A DNA stretch of 64,000 nt from the NCBI GenBank assembly GCA_014843695.1, contig CM026386.1, positions 17,721,811-17,785,810 on the forward strand, read 5' to 3'. Below, piece by piece: positions 22,401 through 34,594 of this stretch. Origin of the DNA: Archivesica marissinica. Its lineage: Eukaryota > Mollusca > Bivalvia > Venerida > Vesicomyidae. The number at the start of each line of letters is the position of its first letter. Positions within the stretch are counted from its first letter, which is position 1. A program made the position numbers and the translations under genes. The notes beneath the pieces were generated by a model. The model was not told the DNA's origin. It saw nothing but the letters and a program-made list of their open reading frames with translations, and searched no databases.

Positions 22401-25400
22401 AACAAAATGTTTTACTACGCCCAACCGGCAATGCAATCTCCCCTGTGCAAACCAAAAGTTTTACTACGCCCAAACAGCTATGCAATCTCTCCCGTGCAAA
22501 CCAAGAGTGTTACTACGTCCAAACGGCAATGCAAGCTCCCCTCTGCACACAAAAGTGTCATTACATCCAAACGGCAATGCAAGCTCCCCTCTGCACACCA
22601 ACATTTTACTACGTCCAAACGGCAATGCAATCTCCCCTGTGCAAACCAAAAGATTTACTACGTCCAAACGGCAATGCAATCTCCCCTGTGCAAACCAAAA
22701 GATTTACTACGTCCAAACGGCAATGCAAACTCCCCTGTGCAAACCAAAAGTTTTACTACGTCCAAACGGCAATGCAATCTCCCCTCTGCAAACCAAAAGT
22801 TTTACTACGCCCAACCGGCAATGCAATCTCCCCTGTGCAAACCAAAAGTTTTACTACGCCCAAACAGCTATGCAATCTCTCCCGTGCAAACCAAGAGTTT
22901 TACTACGTCCAAACGGCAATGCAAGCTCACCTCTGCACACCAAATGTTTTACTACGTCCAAACGGCAATGCATTCTCCCCTGTGCAAATCAAAAGGTTTA
23001 CTAAGTCCAAACGGCAATGCATTCTCCCCTGTGCAAATCAAAAGGTTTAATACGTCCAAACGACAATGCAATCTCCCCTGTGCAAATCAAAAGATTTACT
23101 ACGCCCAAACGGCAATGCAACCTTCCCTGTGCAAACCAAAAGATTTACTACGTCCAAACGGCAATGCAATCTCCCCTGTGCAAACCAAAAGTTTACTACG
23201 TCCAAACGGCAATGCAACCTCCCCTGTGCAAACCAAAAGATTTACTACGTCCAAACGGCAATGCAATCCCTGTGCAAACCAAAAGATTTACTACGTCCAA
23301 ACGGCAATGCAATCTCCCCTGTGCAAACCAAAAGATTTACTACGTCCAAACGGCAATGCAATCTCCCCTGTGCAAACCAAAAGATTTACTACGTCCAAAC
23401 GGCAATGCAATCTCCCCTGTGCAAACCAAAAGTTTTACTACGTCCAAACGGCAATGCAATCTCCCCTGTGCAAACCAAAAGATTTACTACGTCCAAACGG
23501 CAATGCAATCTCCCCTGTGCAAACCAAAAGATTTACTACGTCCAAACGGCAATGCAATCTCCCCTGTGCAAACGAAAGATTTACTACGTCCAAACGGCAA
23601 TGCAAGCTCCCCTGTGCAAACCAAAAGATTTACTACGCCCAAACGGCAATGCAATCTCCCTGTGCAAACAAACGCTTTACTACGCCAAACGGCAATGCAA
23701 TCTCCCCTGTGCAAACCAAAGTTTACTACGCCCAAACGGCAATGCAAGCTCCCCTCTGAAACAAAAGTTTACTACGCCCCGGCAATGCAAGCTCCCTGTG
23801 CAACCAAAAGATTTACTACGCCCAAACGGCAATGCAATCTCCCTGTGCAAACCAAAAGTTTACTACGCCCAAACGGCAATGCAAGCTCCCCTCTGTAATA
23901 AAGTTTTACTACGCCCAACCGGCAATGCAATCTCCCCTGTGCAAACCAAAAGTTTTACTACGCCCAAACAGCTATGCAATCTCTCCCGTGCAAACCAAGG
24001 GTTTTACTACGTCCAAACGGCAATGCAAGCTCCCCTCTACACACCAAAAGTTTTACTACGTCCAAACGGCAATGCAACCTCCCCTGTGCAAACCAAAAGT
24101 TTTACTACCTCCAAACGGCAATGCAATATCCCCTGTGCAAACCAAATGATTTACTACGCCCAAACGGCAATGCAATCTCCCCTGTGCAAATCAAAAGGTT
24201 TACTACGTCCAAACGGCAATGCAATCTCCCCTCAGCAAACCAAAACATTTACTACGCCCAAACGGTAATGCATTCTCCCCTGTGCAAACCAAATGTTTTA
24301 CTACGTCCAAACGGCAATGCAATCTCCCCTGTGCAAACCAAAAGTTTTACTACGTCCAAACGGCAATACAATCTCCCCTGTGCAAACCAAAAGTTTTACT
24401 ACGTCCAAACGGCAATGCAATCTCCCCTGTGCAAACCAAAAGATTTACTACGTCCAAACGACAATGAAATCTCCCCTGTGCAAACCAAAAGATTTAATAC
24501 GTCCAAACGGCAATGCAATCTCCCCTGTGCAAACGAAAAGATTTACTACGTCCAAACGGCAATGCAAGTTCCCTGTGCAAACCAAAAGATTTACTACGCC
24601 CAAAGGGCAATGCAATCTCCCCTGTGCAAACCAAATATTTTACTACGCCCAACCGGCAATGCAATCTCCCCTGTGCAAACCAAAAGTTTTACTATGCCCA
24701 AACAGCTATGCAATCTCCCCCGTGCAAACCAAGAGTTTTACTACGTCCAAACGGCAATGCAAGCTCCCCTCTGCACACCAAAAGTTTTACTACGTCCAAA
24801 CGGCAATGCATTCTCCCCTGTGCAAATCAAAAGGTTTACTACGTCCAAACGGCAATGCAAGCTCCCCTGTGCAAATCAAAAGATTTACTACGCCCAAACG
24901 GCAATGCAATCTCCCCTGTGCAAATCAAAAGGTTTACTACGTCCAAACGGCAATGCAACCTCCCCTGTGCAAACCAAAAGTTTTACTACCTCCAAACGGC
25001 AATGCAATATCCCCTGTGCAAACCAAATGATTTACTACGCCCAAACGGCAATGCAATCTCCCCTGTGCAAATCAAAAGGTTTACTACGTCCAAACGGCAA
25101 TGCAATCTTCCCTCAGCAAACCAAAACATTTACTACGCCCAAACGGTAATGCATTCTCCCCTGTGCAAACCAAATGTTTTACTACGTCCAAACGGCAATG
25201 CAATCTCCCCTGTGCAAACAAAAGTTTTACTACGTCCAAACGGCAATACAATCTCCCCTGTGCAAACCAAAAGTTTTACTACGTCCAAACGGCAATGCAA
25301 TCTCCCCTGTGCAAACCAAAAGATTTACTACGTCCAAACGGCAATGAAATCTCCCCTGTGCAAACCAAAAGATTTACTACGTCCAAACGGCAATTCAATC

Positions 25401-28400
25401 TCCCCTGTGCAAACGAAAAGATTTACTACGTCCAAACGGCAATGCAACCTCCCCTGTGTAAACCAAAAGATTTACTACGTCCAAACGGCAATGCAATATC
25501 CCCTGTGCAAACCAAAAGTTTTACTACGTCCAAACGGCAATGCATTCTCCCCTGTGCAAACCAAATGTTTTACTACGTCCAAACGGCAATGCAATCTCCC
25601 CTATGCAAACCATAAGTTTTACTACGTCCAAACGGCAATGCAATCTCCCCTGTGCAAACCAAACGTTTTACTACGTCCAAACGGCAATGCAATCTCCCCT
25701 GTGCAAATCAAAAGATTTACTACGTCCAAACGGCAATGCAATCTCCCCTGTGCAAACCAAAAGATTTACTACGTCCAAACGGCAATGCAATCTCCCCTGT
25801 GCAAACGAAAAGATTTACTACGTCCAAACGGCAATGCAACCTCCCCTGTGCAAACCAAAAGATTTACTACGTCCAAACGGCAATGCATTCTCCCCTGTGC
25901 AAACCAAAGATTTACTACGCCCAAACGGCATGCAATCTCCCCTGTGCAAACCACAAGTTTTACTACGTCCAAACGGCAATGCAATCTCCCCTGTGCAAAC
26001 CAAAAGTTTTACTACGTCCAAACGCAATGCAATCTCCCCTGTGCAAACCAAAATTTACTACGTCCAAACGGCAATGCAATCTCCCCTGTGCAAACCAAAT
26101 GTTTTACTACGTCCAAACGGCAATGCAATCTCCCCTGTGCAAAACAAAAGTTTTACTACGTCCAAACGGCAATGCAATCTCCCCTGTGCAAACCAAAAGT
26201 TTTACTACGTCCAAACGACAATGAAATCTCCCCTGTGCAAACCAAAAGATTTACTACGTCCAAACGGCAATGCAATCTCCCCTGTGCAAACGAAAAGATT
26301 TACTACGTCCAAACGGCAATGCAAGTTCCCTGTGCAAACCAAAAGATTTACTACGCCCAAAGGGCAATGCATTCTCCCCTGTGCAAACCAAATATTTTAC
26401 TACGCCCAACCGGCAATGCCATCTCCCCTGTGCAAACCAAAAGTTTTACTATGCCCAAACAGCTATGCAATCTCTCCCGTGCAAACCAAGAGTTTTACTA
26501 CGTCCAAACAGCAATGCAAGCTCCCCTCTGCACACCAAAAGTTTTACTACGTCCAAATGGCAATGCAATCTCCCCTGTGCAAACGAAAAGATTTACTACG
26601 TCCAAACGGCAATGCAACCTCCCCTGTGCAAACCAAAAGATTTACTACGTCCAAACGGCAATGCAATATCCCCTGTGCAAACCAAAAGTTTTACTATGTC
26701 CAAACGGCAATGCAATCTCCCCTGTGCAAACCAAAAGATTTACTACGTCCAAACGGCAATGAAATCTCCCCTGTGCAAACCAAAAGATTTACTACGTCCA
26801 AACGGCAATGCAATCTCCCCTGTGCAAACCAAAAGTTTTACTACGTCCAAACGGCAATGCAATCTCCCCTGTGCAAACCAAACGATTTACTACGTCCAAA
26901 CGGCAATGCAATCTCCCCTGTGCAAACCAAAAGATTTACTACGTCCAAACGGCAATGCAATCTCCCCTGTGTAAACGAAATGATTTACTACGTCCAAACG
27001 GCAATGCAAGCTCCCCTGTGCAAACCAAAAGATTTACTACGCCCAAACGGCAATGCAATCTCCCCTGTGCAAAGCAAACGCTTTACTACGCCCAAACGGC
27101 AATGCAATCTCTCCTGTGCAAACCAAACGTTTGACTACGCCCAAACGGCAATGCAAGCTCCCCTCTGTAAACAAAAGGTTTTACTACGCCCAACCGGCAA
27201 TGCAAGCTCCCCTGTGCAACCCAAAAGATTTACTACGCCCAAACGGCAATGCAATCTCTCCTGTGCAAACCAAAAGTTTGACTACGCCCAAACGGCAATG
27301 CAAGCTCCCCTGTGCAAACCAAGGGTTTTACTACGTCCAAACGGCAATGCAAGCTCCCCTCTACACACCAAAAGTTTTACTACGTCCAAACGGCAATGCA
27401 ATCTCCCCTGTGCAAACCAAAAGTTTTACTACGTCCAAACGGCAATGCAATCTCCCCTGTGCAAGCCAAAAGATTTACTACGTCCAAACGACAATGAAAT
27501 CTCCCCTGTGCAAACCAAAAGATTTACTACGTCCAAACGGCAATGCAATCTCCCCTGTGCAAACGAAAAGATTTACTACGTCCAAACGGCAATGCAAGTT
27601 CCCTGTGCAAACCAAAAGATTTACTACGCCCAAAGGGCAATGCAATCTCCCCTGTGCAAACGAAATATTTTACTACGCCCAACCGGCAATGCAATCTCCC
27701 CTGTGCAAACCAAAAGTTTTACTATGCCCAAACAGCTATGCAATCTCTCCCGTGCAAACCAAAGTTTTACTACGTCCAAACGGCAATGCAAGCTCCCCTC
27801 TGCACACCAAAAGTTTTACTACGTCCAAACGGCAATGCATTCTCCCCTGTGCAAATCAAAAGGTTTACTACGTCCAAACGGCAATGCAAGCTCCCCTGTG
27901 CAAATCAAAAGATTTACTACGCCCAAACGGCAATGCAATCTCCCCTGTGCAAATCAAAAGGTTTACTACGTCCAAACGGCAATGCAACCTCCCCTGTGCA
28001 AACCAAAAGTTTTACTACCTCCAAACGGCAATGCAATCTCCCCTGTGCAAACCAAATGATTTACTACGCCCAAACGGCAATGCAATCTCCCCTGTGCAAA
28101 TCAAAAGTTTTACTACGTCCAAACGGCAATGCAATCTTCCCTCAGCAAACCAAAAGATTTACTACGCCCAAACGGTAATGCAATCTCCCCTGTGCAAACC
28201 AAAAGTTTTACTACGTCCAAACGGCAATGCAATCTCCCCTGTGCAAACCAAAAGTTTTACTACGTCCAAACGGCAATGCAATCTCCCCTGTGCAAACCAA
28301 AAGATTTACTACGTCCAAACGGCAATGCAATCCCCTGTGCAAACCAAAGTTTACTACCCAACGGCAATGCAATCTCCCCTGTGCAAACCAAAGATTTACT

Positions 28401-29696
28401 ACGTCCAAACGGCAATGCAATCTCCCCTGTGCAAACCAAAAGATTTACTACGTCCAAACGGCAATGCAATCTCCCCTGTGCAAACCAAAAGTTTTACTAC
28501 GTCCAAACGGCAATGCAATCTCCCCTGTGCAAACAAAGATTTACTACGTCCAAACGGCAATGCAATCTCCCCTGTGCAAACCAAAAGTTTTACTACGTCC
28601 AAACGGCAATGCAATCTCCCCTGTGCAAACCAAAAGTTTTACTACGTCCAAACGGCAATGCAATCTCCCCTGTGCAAACCAAAAGATTTACTACGTCCAA
28701 ACGGCAATGCAATCTCCCCTGTGCAAACCAAAAGATTTACTACGTCCAAACGGCAATGCAATCTCCCCTGTGCAAACCAAAAGATTTACTACGTCCAAAC
28801 GGCAATGCAACCTCCCCTGTGCAAACCAAAAGATTTACTACGTCCAAACGGCAATGCAATCTCCCCTGTGCAAACCAAAAGTTTTACTACGTCCAAACGG
28901 CAATGCAATCTCCCCTGTGCAAACCAAAAGATTTACTACGTCCAAACGGCAATGCAATCTCCCCTGTGCAAACCAAAAGATTTACTACGTCCAAACGGCA
29001 ATGCAATCTCCCCTGTGCAAACCAAAAGTTTTACTACGTCCAAACGGCAATGCAATCTCCCCTGTGCAAACCAAAAGATTTACTACGTCCAAACGGCAAT
29101 GCAATCTCCCCTGTGCAAACCAAAAGTTTACTACGTCCAAACGGCAATGCAATCTCCCCTGTGCAAACCAAAAGATTTACTACGCCCAAACGGCAATGCA
29201 ATCTCCCCTGTGCAAACCAAAAGTTTTACTACGCCCAAACGGCAATGCAATCTCCCCTGTGCAAACCAAAAGATTTACTACGCCCAAACGGCAATGCAAT
29301 CTCCCCTGTGCAAACCAAAGGTTTTACTACGCCCAAACGGCAATGCAATCTCCCCTGTGCAAACCAAAAGTTTTACTACGCCCAAACGGCAATGCAAGCT
29401 CCCCTCTGCAAACCAAAGGTTTTACTACGCCCAAACGGCAATGCAATCTCCCCTGTGCAAACCAAAAGTTTTACTACGCCCAAACAGCTATGCAATCTCT
29501 CCCGTGCAAACCAAGGGTTTTACTACGTCCAAACGGCAATGGAAGCTCCCCTCTACACACCAAAAGTTTTACTATGTCCAAACGGCAATGCAATCTCCCC
29601 TGTGCAAACCAAAATAATTACTACGCCCAAACGGCTATGCAATCTCCCCTGTCCAAACCAAATGTTTGATTACGTCCAAACGGCAATCAGATATGC
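19446..29696. repeat. 10.25-kb satellite of 49-bp units (about 210 units)
   Basis: The unit reads TTTACTACGTCCAAACGGCA, ATGCAATCTCCCCTGTGCAA, ACCAAAAGA (49 bp; for example AAAAGATTT at 28681 and 28730). Recurrent variants are ACGCCCAAACGG, CCTCTGCACACC and an AGCTATGCAATCTCTCCCGT unit seen at about 20571, 21403, 22473, 22866, 23969, 24707, 26461, 27732 and 29487. Because 49 is not a multiple of 3, each reading passes through all three phases and repeats every 147 bp (49 residues). No phase of the plus-strand consensus has a stop, so huge ORFs (up to 854 codons at 27053-29617) appear in all three plus frames. The minus strand has stops at TAGTAA. The ORFs are artefacts of the unit, not genes. 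Confidence 0.97.
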
Positions 29697-29964
29697 AAAT
29701 ACTGGGTTGCTATTATTTGCGAGCTATAAGCTATGCGAACGCAACGATCGGTAGCATCAGTACAGTCGTTGATGGTGGAGAATAAAATATCACGAATTTC
29801 TTTTATTACGTCGTCGTCTGACCGACCGGATATCCGTCTGTAGTAGTCACGGAGAGAATGGCCCATCGATGTGTGATTGGAGAAATACATTTAGCGTATG
29901 AGTATTTGCTGCTTGATTGTGTTCACTGCTTCCATGGAAATTATAATAGGAATAAGGCAAAGCC
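29697..29964. other. Satellite flank with a short minus-strand ORF
   Basis: A 67-codon ORF (29890-29687, minus) reads like ordinary protein in part (residues 9-23 MGHSLRDYYRRISGR; a later DDVIKEIRDILFSTI segment). It has no recognised family, and its last codons lie at the satellite edge. It could be an exon relic or chance. Confidence 0.3.
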
Positions 29965-29968
29965 TTAA

Positions 29969-30411
29969 AGCGACTTTACATCGTAAAAAGCAAATAAAAT
30001 GCAATGTTCACGTATAAATGCATTGCTACTACAAATTCTTCCGAATACATTCGAACAATAAAATTGAATCAATAAACAGTATGTTTGTGGTCTGCAAACA
30101 TTCAAAATTGAAAGTAGGATTTCATATAATGGGCATCCATGCTCCTGAATTGACGTTTAGAGATAATTTAACTAAGATTAGTCTACAAATAAATATACAT
30201 AGGCACAAATGTGAGATATAACGGTAAATAAGTACCATAAATCGTGTTATTCAGGATACACGAGTTGTATTACGTTTGGATGTCGACCATATTTACATTA
30301 TTTTGTTATGTCAACAAACCACATATACGACGTTTATTTAAAAACAATTATACCATATAATAGGAAATTACATTCTGTAGAAATTTGCATTTTCATTGAT
30401 GTAGTGTCGCT
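29969..30411. mobile_element. TTAA-flanked MITE family 2, copy 1
   Basis: TTAA lies at 29965-29968 and 30412-30415. The left end AGCGACTTTACATCG and right end GATGTAGTGTCGCT form terminal inverted repeats. The interior shares CAATAAACAGT, TTCAAAATTGAAAGTAGGA, CTGAATTGACGTTT, ACATAACGGTAAAT-like and CCATATAATAGGAAA blocks with 62933-63424. It is about 443 bp and non-coding. Confidence 0.82.
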
Positions 30412-30510
30412 TTAAACATTGTTGAAAAACATATAAACTTATTTTGACGGGGGGGGTCTTTTCTCGGTAACAAATAATAGGAACAGAACAGTTATTTATT
30501 TACAAGACAT

Positions 30511-30603
30511 GGTTGTCCGATTAGCGCAGTGGTTAGCGCTCGCTTCTCACCAATGCAACCCGGGTTCGATCGGGAAGTATGTGAGATGGTACGGTGGTCG
30601 CCA
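30511..30603 (+). mobile_element. SINE family B head fragment
   Basis: GGTTGTCCGATTAGCGCAGT, TTCTCACCAATGCAACCCGG and GTATGTGAGATGGTACGGTG are present. The core and tail are absent, and about 10 bp after the B box are deleted. Confidence 0.88.
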
Positions 30604-31370
30604 GTAATACATTCTGTAGAACGTCGCGCTTTCAGATTCATAGCATAGCTCAATCCATGGACCAGGCTAATAACGGTGTTCTATATGTTTTTTAAAAAAA
30701 CCTTTAATTTGATAATTTTTTAATATTACAGCAAATATTATATTGTATATTTTGTTATTATAGAAATCAAATCGGATTTATGATGTCCTTGCAAAGAATA
30801 TGAAGTATGAAGTTTAAACAACATTTATATTCATATAATTATTTAATTGTACACTTGATTTCCATAACAAAAATAGAATTCTGAAATATTCAAAAAAATA
30901 GTGGGGGGGGGATATCCATACCGGGATTCAATCCTGAACTGTCGCAATGCATCCGGCAACATGGTTACCTACATATATTTATATTTGCAGGTGCGCGCGT
31001 TCTTGCAAAAAGAATAAAATGGCAGCCATGTTTATGCTCGATTCGCAATTTTAAATGGTTTATTTATTCAACTGTGTTCAACAATTGTGATAATGTACCA
31101 TAGTATTGCGCCTGTTGATTTTATTTGACTGATAAAGATTGTCAGTATGCTTCCAGACGACATAGATTTATTATTTAATCTACCTCATAAGAACGCTTTC
31201 CGACCTCGATGTGGCCTCGATTAGCTTTTTCCCACAATGCATATTTCCGGCACGAAGATTTTAATTTAGATACATATCGACACACATTTCTCAACTTGCG
31301 TCACCGTGATGAACGCTATAAGCAACTATGACCGTTATATAATTATCGAGCCTAAAATGGTTGTTTAGGC
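30604..31370. other. No supported gene; possible degenerate tRNA-like stretch
   Basis: AT-rich DNA. On the minus strand near 30912-30970, a GGATTGAATCC B-box-like motif follows GGTAACCATGTTGCC, which may be another decayed SINE head. Confidence 0.3.
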
Positions 31371-31562
31371 ATGTGGCGTCCAGTGGTAAAGTATCGGATT
31401 TGGAATCGAACGGATCCGGGTGGTTCGATACTCGGTCAGGCCACGTATGTAGTGTCATTGAGCTAGGCACCTCACACACATATTGCTTAGTACTGGTTAA
31501 CCACTTAGGTCGGCTAGGCCTGCCCAGGAAAACATGTATAGGTCCCCTGCAAGGGGTTTGAC
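31371..31562 (+). mobile_element. SINE family C, longer copy
   Basis: Head ATGTGGCGTCCAGTGGTAAA, loop GGATTTGGAATCGAACGG, then TTCGATACTCGGTCAGGCCA; body GGCACCTCACACACATATTG, GCCTGCCCAGG and CCCCTGCAAGGGGTTTG, the last able to form a small hairpin. It aligns with 12427-12574, which lacks about 20 bp of the body. Confidence 0.8.
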
Positions 31563-31740
31563 ATTAATGGAACATACATGCATACATGGTTGCGCTCGTG
31601 CACGTTCAATTATCTAACTCTTGACTTCAAATTTGATTTATTATGTTTGGCCTTAGTGGTCAATTTTAAAGTATAGCAGGACACGCACGGCGTGTGAGCA
31701 AATTCGAATCGGGCATACCGTCATAAACTTGACCATGCAC

Positions 31741-31777
31741 GCACACCCGCACGCACGCACGCACGCACGCACGCACG
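31741..31777. repeat. (ACGC)n microsatellite
   Basis: An uninterrupted run of GCAC/ACGC tetramers, about seven units in the clean part, at 31748-31777. Confidence 0.95.
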
Positions 31778-32553
31778 TTTGATCAATATTTCAGTTTTCA
31801 TCACCATACAGTTCTCTCGCTCGCTCAGAGCTCACCATTAGTAATGCGTATATACATGGGCATCGCTCACATGTATGCAATAATTGCAGATGTACAAACA
31901 ATGGTAATGCATCGCTTAAGTAGGTGTATTCAAACATGCATTATGCTGAGTGTAGTATTAATATTTACATCTTAATTTATTATTATATCAACAACTTTAA
32001 TATCTCACCTCGTATAGTGTTTCAATGCTCAATGTGTATCATCATGACATGCGAGACAACAATTTTAGCAAACATCGTGTATTTGTGCATTGTATGCATA
32101 AATAGAATATTCCAACGCTCTATTTAAAGCTAAATGCATACCGAGTAATAGTCATTGCCACCGCCAGCTTTCATTTACCGAATAAATTTTGCAAGGTGTT
32201 TGCCTGAGGGCGCTATTTCGCTTGCAATCTCGACTCAAGAGAAAGACATTGTGACGTCAGAATCAATACGTCATAGTTATGCTCTGATCACTTCGTATTT
32301 ACGGAAATTCCCGAGGCAGACAAACGGTGCAAGGGATACAATCGTTTTATGTTACATCAAATACATATGATTGTTGTCCTTCTTGCACTATCCAAGCTCA
32401 CAAAATAAACCAGCTTGTCGCTAATTAATAACCGATATTATCTTAATTGGCTTTATTAATTACCACCTACGTAAACATGACATCACTGCAACAAATAATA
32501 CGATTGATAGTGGTTAATTGTTCCTAGTCAATATATATATAATATAATCATTT
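31778..32553. other. No supported gene
   Basis: Unique-looking DNA. A 71-codon ORF at 32155-32370 and TGACGTCA at about 32251 were seen. Neither is sufficient for a gene or promoter call. Confidence 0.35.
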
Positions 32554-32563
32554 ATATACTCAA

Positions 32564-32858
32564 CAGACGGATCTGTAGTCCAGAGGTAACACGCTGGACT
32601 GGTAATCCAGGGAATGCAAGTTCGATCCCCCGTCTGACCCTAATAAAATTAACAGTCTTTCAGATGGGACGTTAAACCGAGGTATCGTGTCGGTGCTTTA
32701 CACCGTGCATGTAAAAGAACCAGAGGAGACTCTGGAATGGGTTTCTGTCTGTATCACTGCACTATCCTCCAAAATCTAAAATGACTAATATCTACAGGAG
32801 GCGTCGCTCAGATGGGTAACCGGTAGCGACGATAAGTAAATGTAAAACACACACACAC
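32564..32858 (+). mobile_element. SINE family A, later of two insertions at one site
   Basis: Full length: CAGACGGATCTGTAGTCCAG head, GGACTGGTAATCCAGGGA, GTTCGATCCCCCGTCTGAC, tail ACCGGTAGCGACGATAAGTA and (CA)n. ACTCAA at 32558-32563 and again at 32859-32864 fits its own short duplication, made within the left flank of the neighbouring copy. Confidence 0.92.
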
Positions 32859-32864
32859 ACTCAA

Positions 32865-33066
32865 CAGTCTTTCAGATGGTACGGTAAACCGAGGTCTCGT
32901 GTCGGTGCTTTACACCATGCACGTAAAAGAACCAGAGGAGATTCTGGAATGGGTCTATGTCTGTATCATTGCACTATGCTCCACAAATCTAAAATAACTA
33001 ATCTCTTCAGGAGGCGTTGCTCATATGGGCAACCGGTAGCGACGTTAAATAAACGTAAAAACACAC
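32865..33066 (+). mobile_element. SINE family A, 5'-truncated earlier insertion
   Basis: This copy starts inside the body (CAGTCTTTCAGATGGTACGG) and runs to the tail ACCGGTAGCGACGTTAAATA. ATATACTCA at 32554-32562 and 33067-33075 flanks the pair, which is best explained if this truncated copy landed first. Confidence 0.9.
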
Positions 33067-33075
33067 ATATACTCA

Positions 33076-33440
33076 TCACAACGAGCTTAGTTATTAGTAA
33101 TTCATTTCCAGACAATAAATACCCTTACTGAATATGAGTTGCAAAAAGTTATCCATTAAATACTGAGACTAATTTATTCACTATTCCTTAGGAGACACTC
33201 TCACCATAAGCCAGCTATTTTGCACTGAAAGCAGACAATGCATACTAACATTGAACCATGATCAACTACACTGCCATAATTTGTTTGATGGATTATCCCA
33301 GTATTTCATGCCCTTTATATGCATTTAGTGAATAATGTCACACGGGACTATTCTGTTATATTTTGTATGATTGTTTCACTTTGCTAGTGAGCCTAAGATT
33401 CTACGATTAGTAGTTCATGAGATATCAACTATTTCACTTT
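33076..33440. other. No recognisable feature
   Basis: Unique-looking DNA between two SINE A copies. Confidence 0.4.
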
Positions 33441-33734
33441 GTGTGTGTGTTTTAAGTTTATTTATCGTCGCTACCGGTTGCCCATATGAGCGACGTCTCC
33501 TGAAGAGATTAGTCATTTTAGATTTTTGGAGGATAGTGCAATGATACAGACATAGACCCATTCCAGAGTCTCATCTGGTTCTTTTACGTGCACGGTGTAC
33601 AGTATCGACACGAGAACTCGGTTTAAAGTCACATCTGAAAGACTGTTAATTTTATTAGGGTCAGACGGGGGATCGAGCATGCGATCCCTGGATTACCAGT
33701 CCAGCGTGTTACCACTGGACTACAGATCCGTCTG
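33441..33734 (-). mobile_element. SINE family A, full length
   Basis: Minus strand CAGACGGATCTGTAGTCCAG, GGACTGGTAATCCAGGGA, body with CGTGCACGTAAAAGAACCAG, tail CCGGTAGCGACGATAAATAA followed by ACACACAC. No clear target-site duplication. Confidence 0.93.
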
Positions 33735-34263
33735 AGCACCAAATGTAGTCCCTAGCAGGTATGCACTGCTGGATGTACTTTAAGCTAGATTTAACAATAT
33801 GACTGTCACCGCATGACATCTCTAACTCTTAATTGTTTTTGTTTGCATATAGCTCGTCGTGGCTCTAGACAAACTTGTACAGCTTATACGCCAATGGCTA
33901 TATTATCCCGCAATAATAGCATCAAGGAAGTGAGGCATCCGGTCTGCAATGCTAAATCTAATTAAGCGAGAAACAAATCCGGTTCTAATTAAAATTGTGA
34001 CATCGGCTGAGGTTTCCAAAAAAAAACCCAACCAAAATCAGTTCGGTTATTATTACAACCCAGGTCGTCTCACGTAAAGTCAAAACAGATTTCTTTGGTT
34101 CATTTCTCATCTCATTGAAATAATGCGGGTCTTACTAATATGTATACCTCGGTACGATATTCATGTAACATGATACAGTGATAACGTAAATCAAAAGTCC
34201 GACTTATTTTATATAATTTATATAAAATGAGTCGGAGTCACTTTTAGCATTTATACTTTTATC
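33735..34263. other. No recognisable feature
   Basis: Unique-looking AT-rich DNA. Confidence 0.4.
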
Positions 34264-34275
34264 AGTTATCAAATC

Positions 34276-34497
34276 GGACAGCCGTCCGATTAGCACAGTC
34301 ACCCCCCACAAACAACCCACCCTGTATGTGAGATGGTACGCTGGTTGCCATATCGGACAGGTGGGTTTTCTCCGGGTACTCAGGTTTCCTCCGACACAAA
34401 TGACCACATTTACGCTTTCATCCGCGCCAACGAGAGTGATTAATATAAGTTGTTAAAACTTGCTTCGCAATCTTGTCAAATAAATCAAGTTTAAGCT
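34276..34497 (+). mobile_element. SINE family B with damaged head and 12-bp target-site duplication
   Basis: The head (GCCGTCCGATTAGCACAGTC) is followed by a scrambled B-box region, then GTATGTGAGATGGTACGCTG, core GGTGGGTTTTCTCCGGGTAC, and tail GAGAGTGATTAATATAAGTT. AGTTATCAAATC lies at 34264-34275 and 34498-34509. Confidence 0.93.
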
Positions 34498-34594
34498 AGT
34501 TATCAAATCAGTGTGGATGTACGTGTCTTTCCTAAGGGCATCCTCACCGTGGCTCTGGCTGGCTTTGAACTCACTACCCACTTGCTTACGAGGC

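Noticed and set aside
19418..29754. Very long plus-strand ORFs (up to 854 codons) as repeat-protein genes
   Set aside because: They overlap one another in all three frames and follow directly from a stop-free 49-bp unit. There is no promoter, intron signal or non-repeat domain, and the starts are arbitrary internal ATGs.
30900..30915. Poly-G runs (also near 30450) as G-quadruplex elements
   Set aside because: Each is a single uninterrupted G tract, not four spaced tracts.
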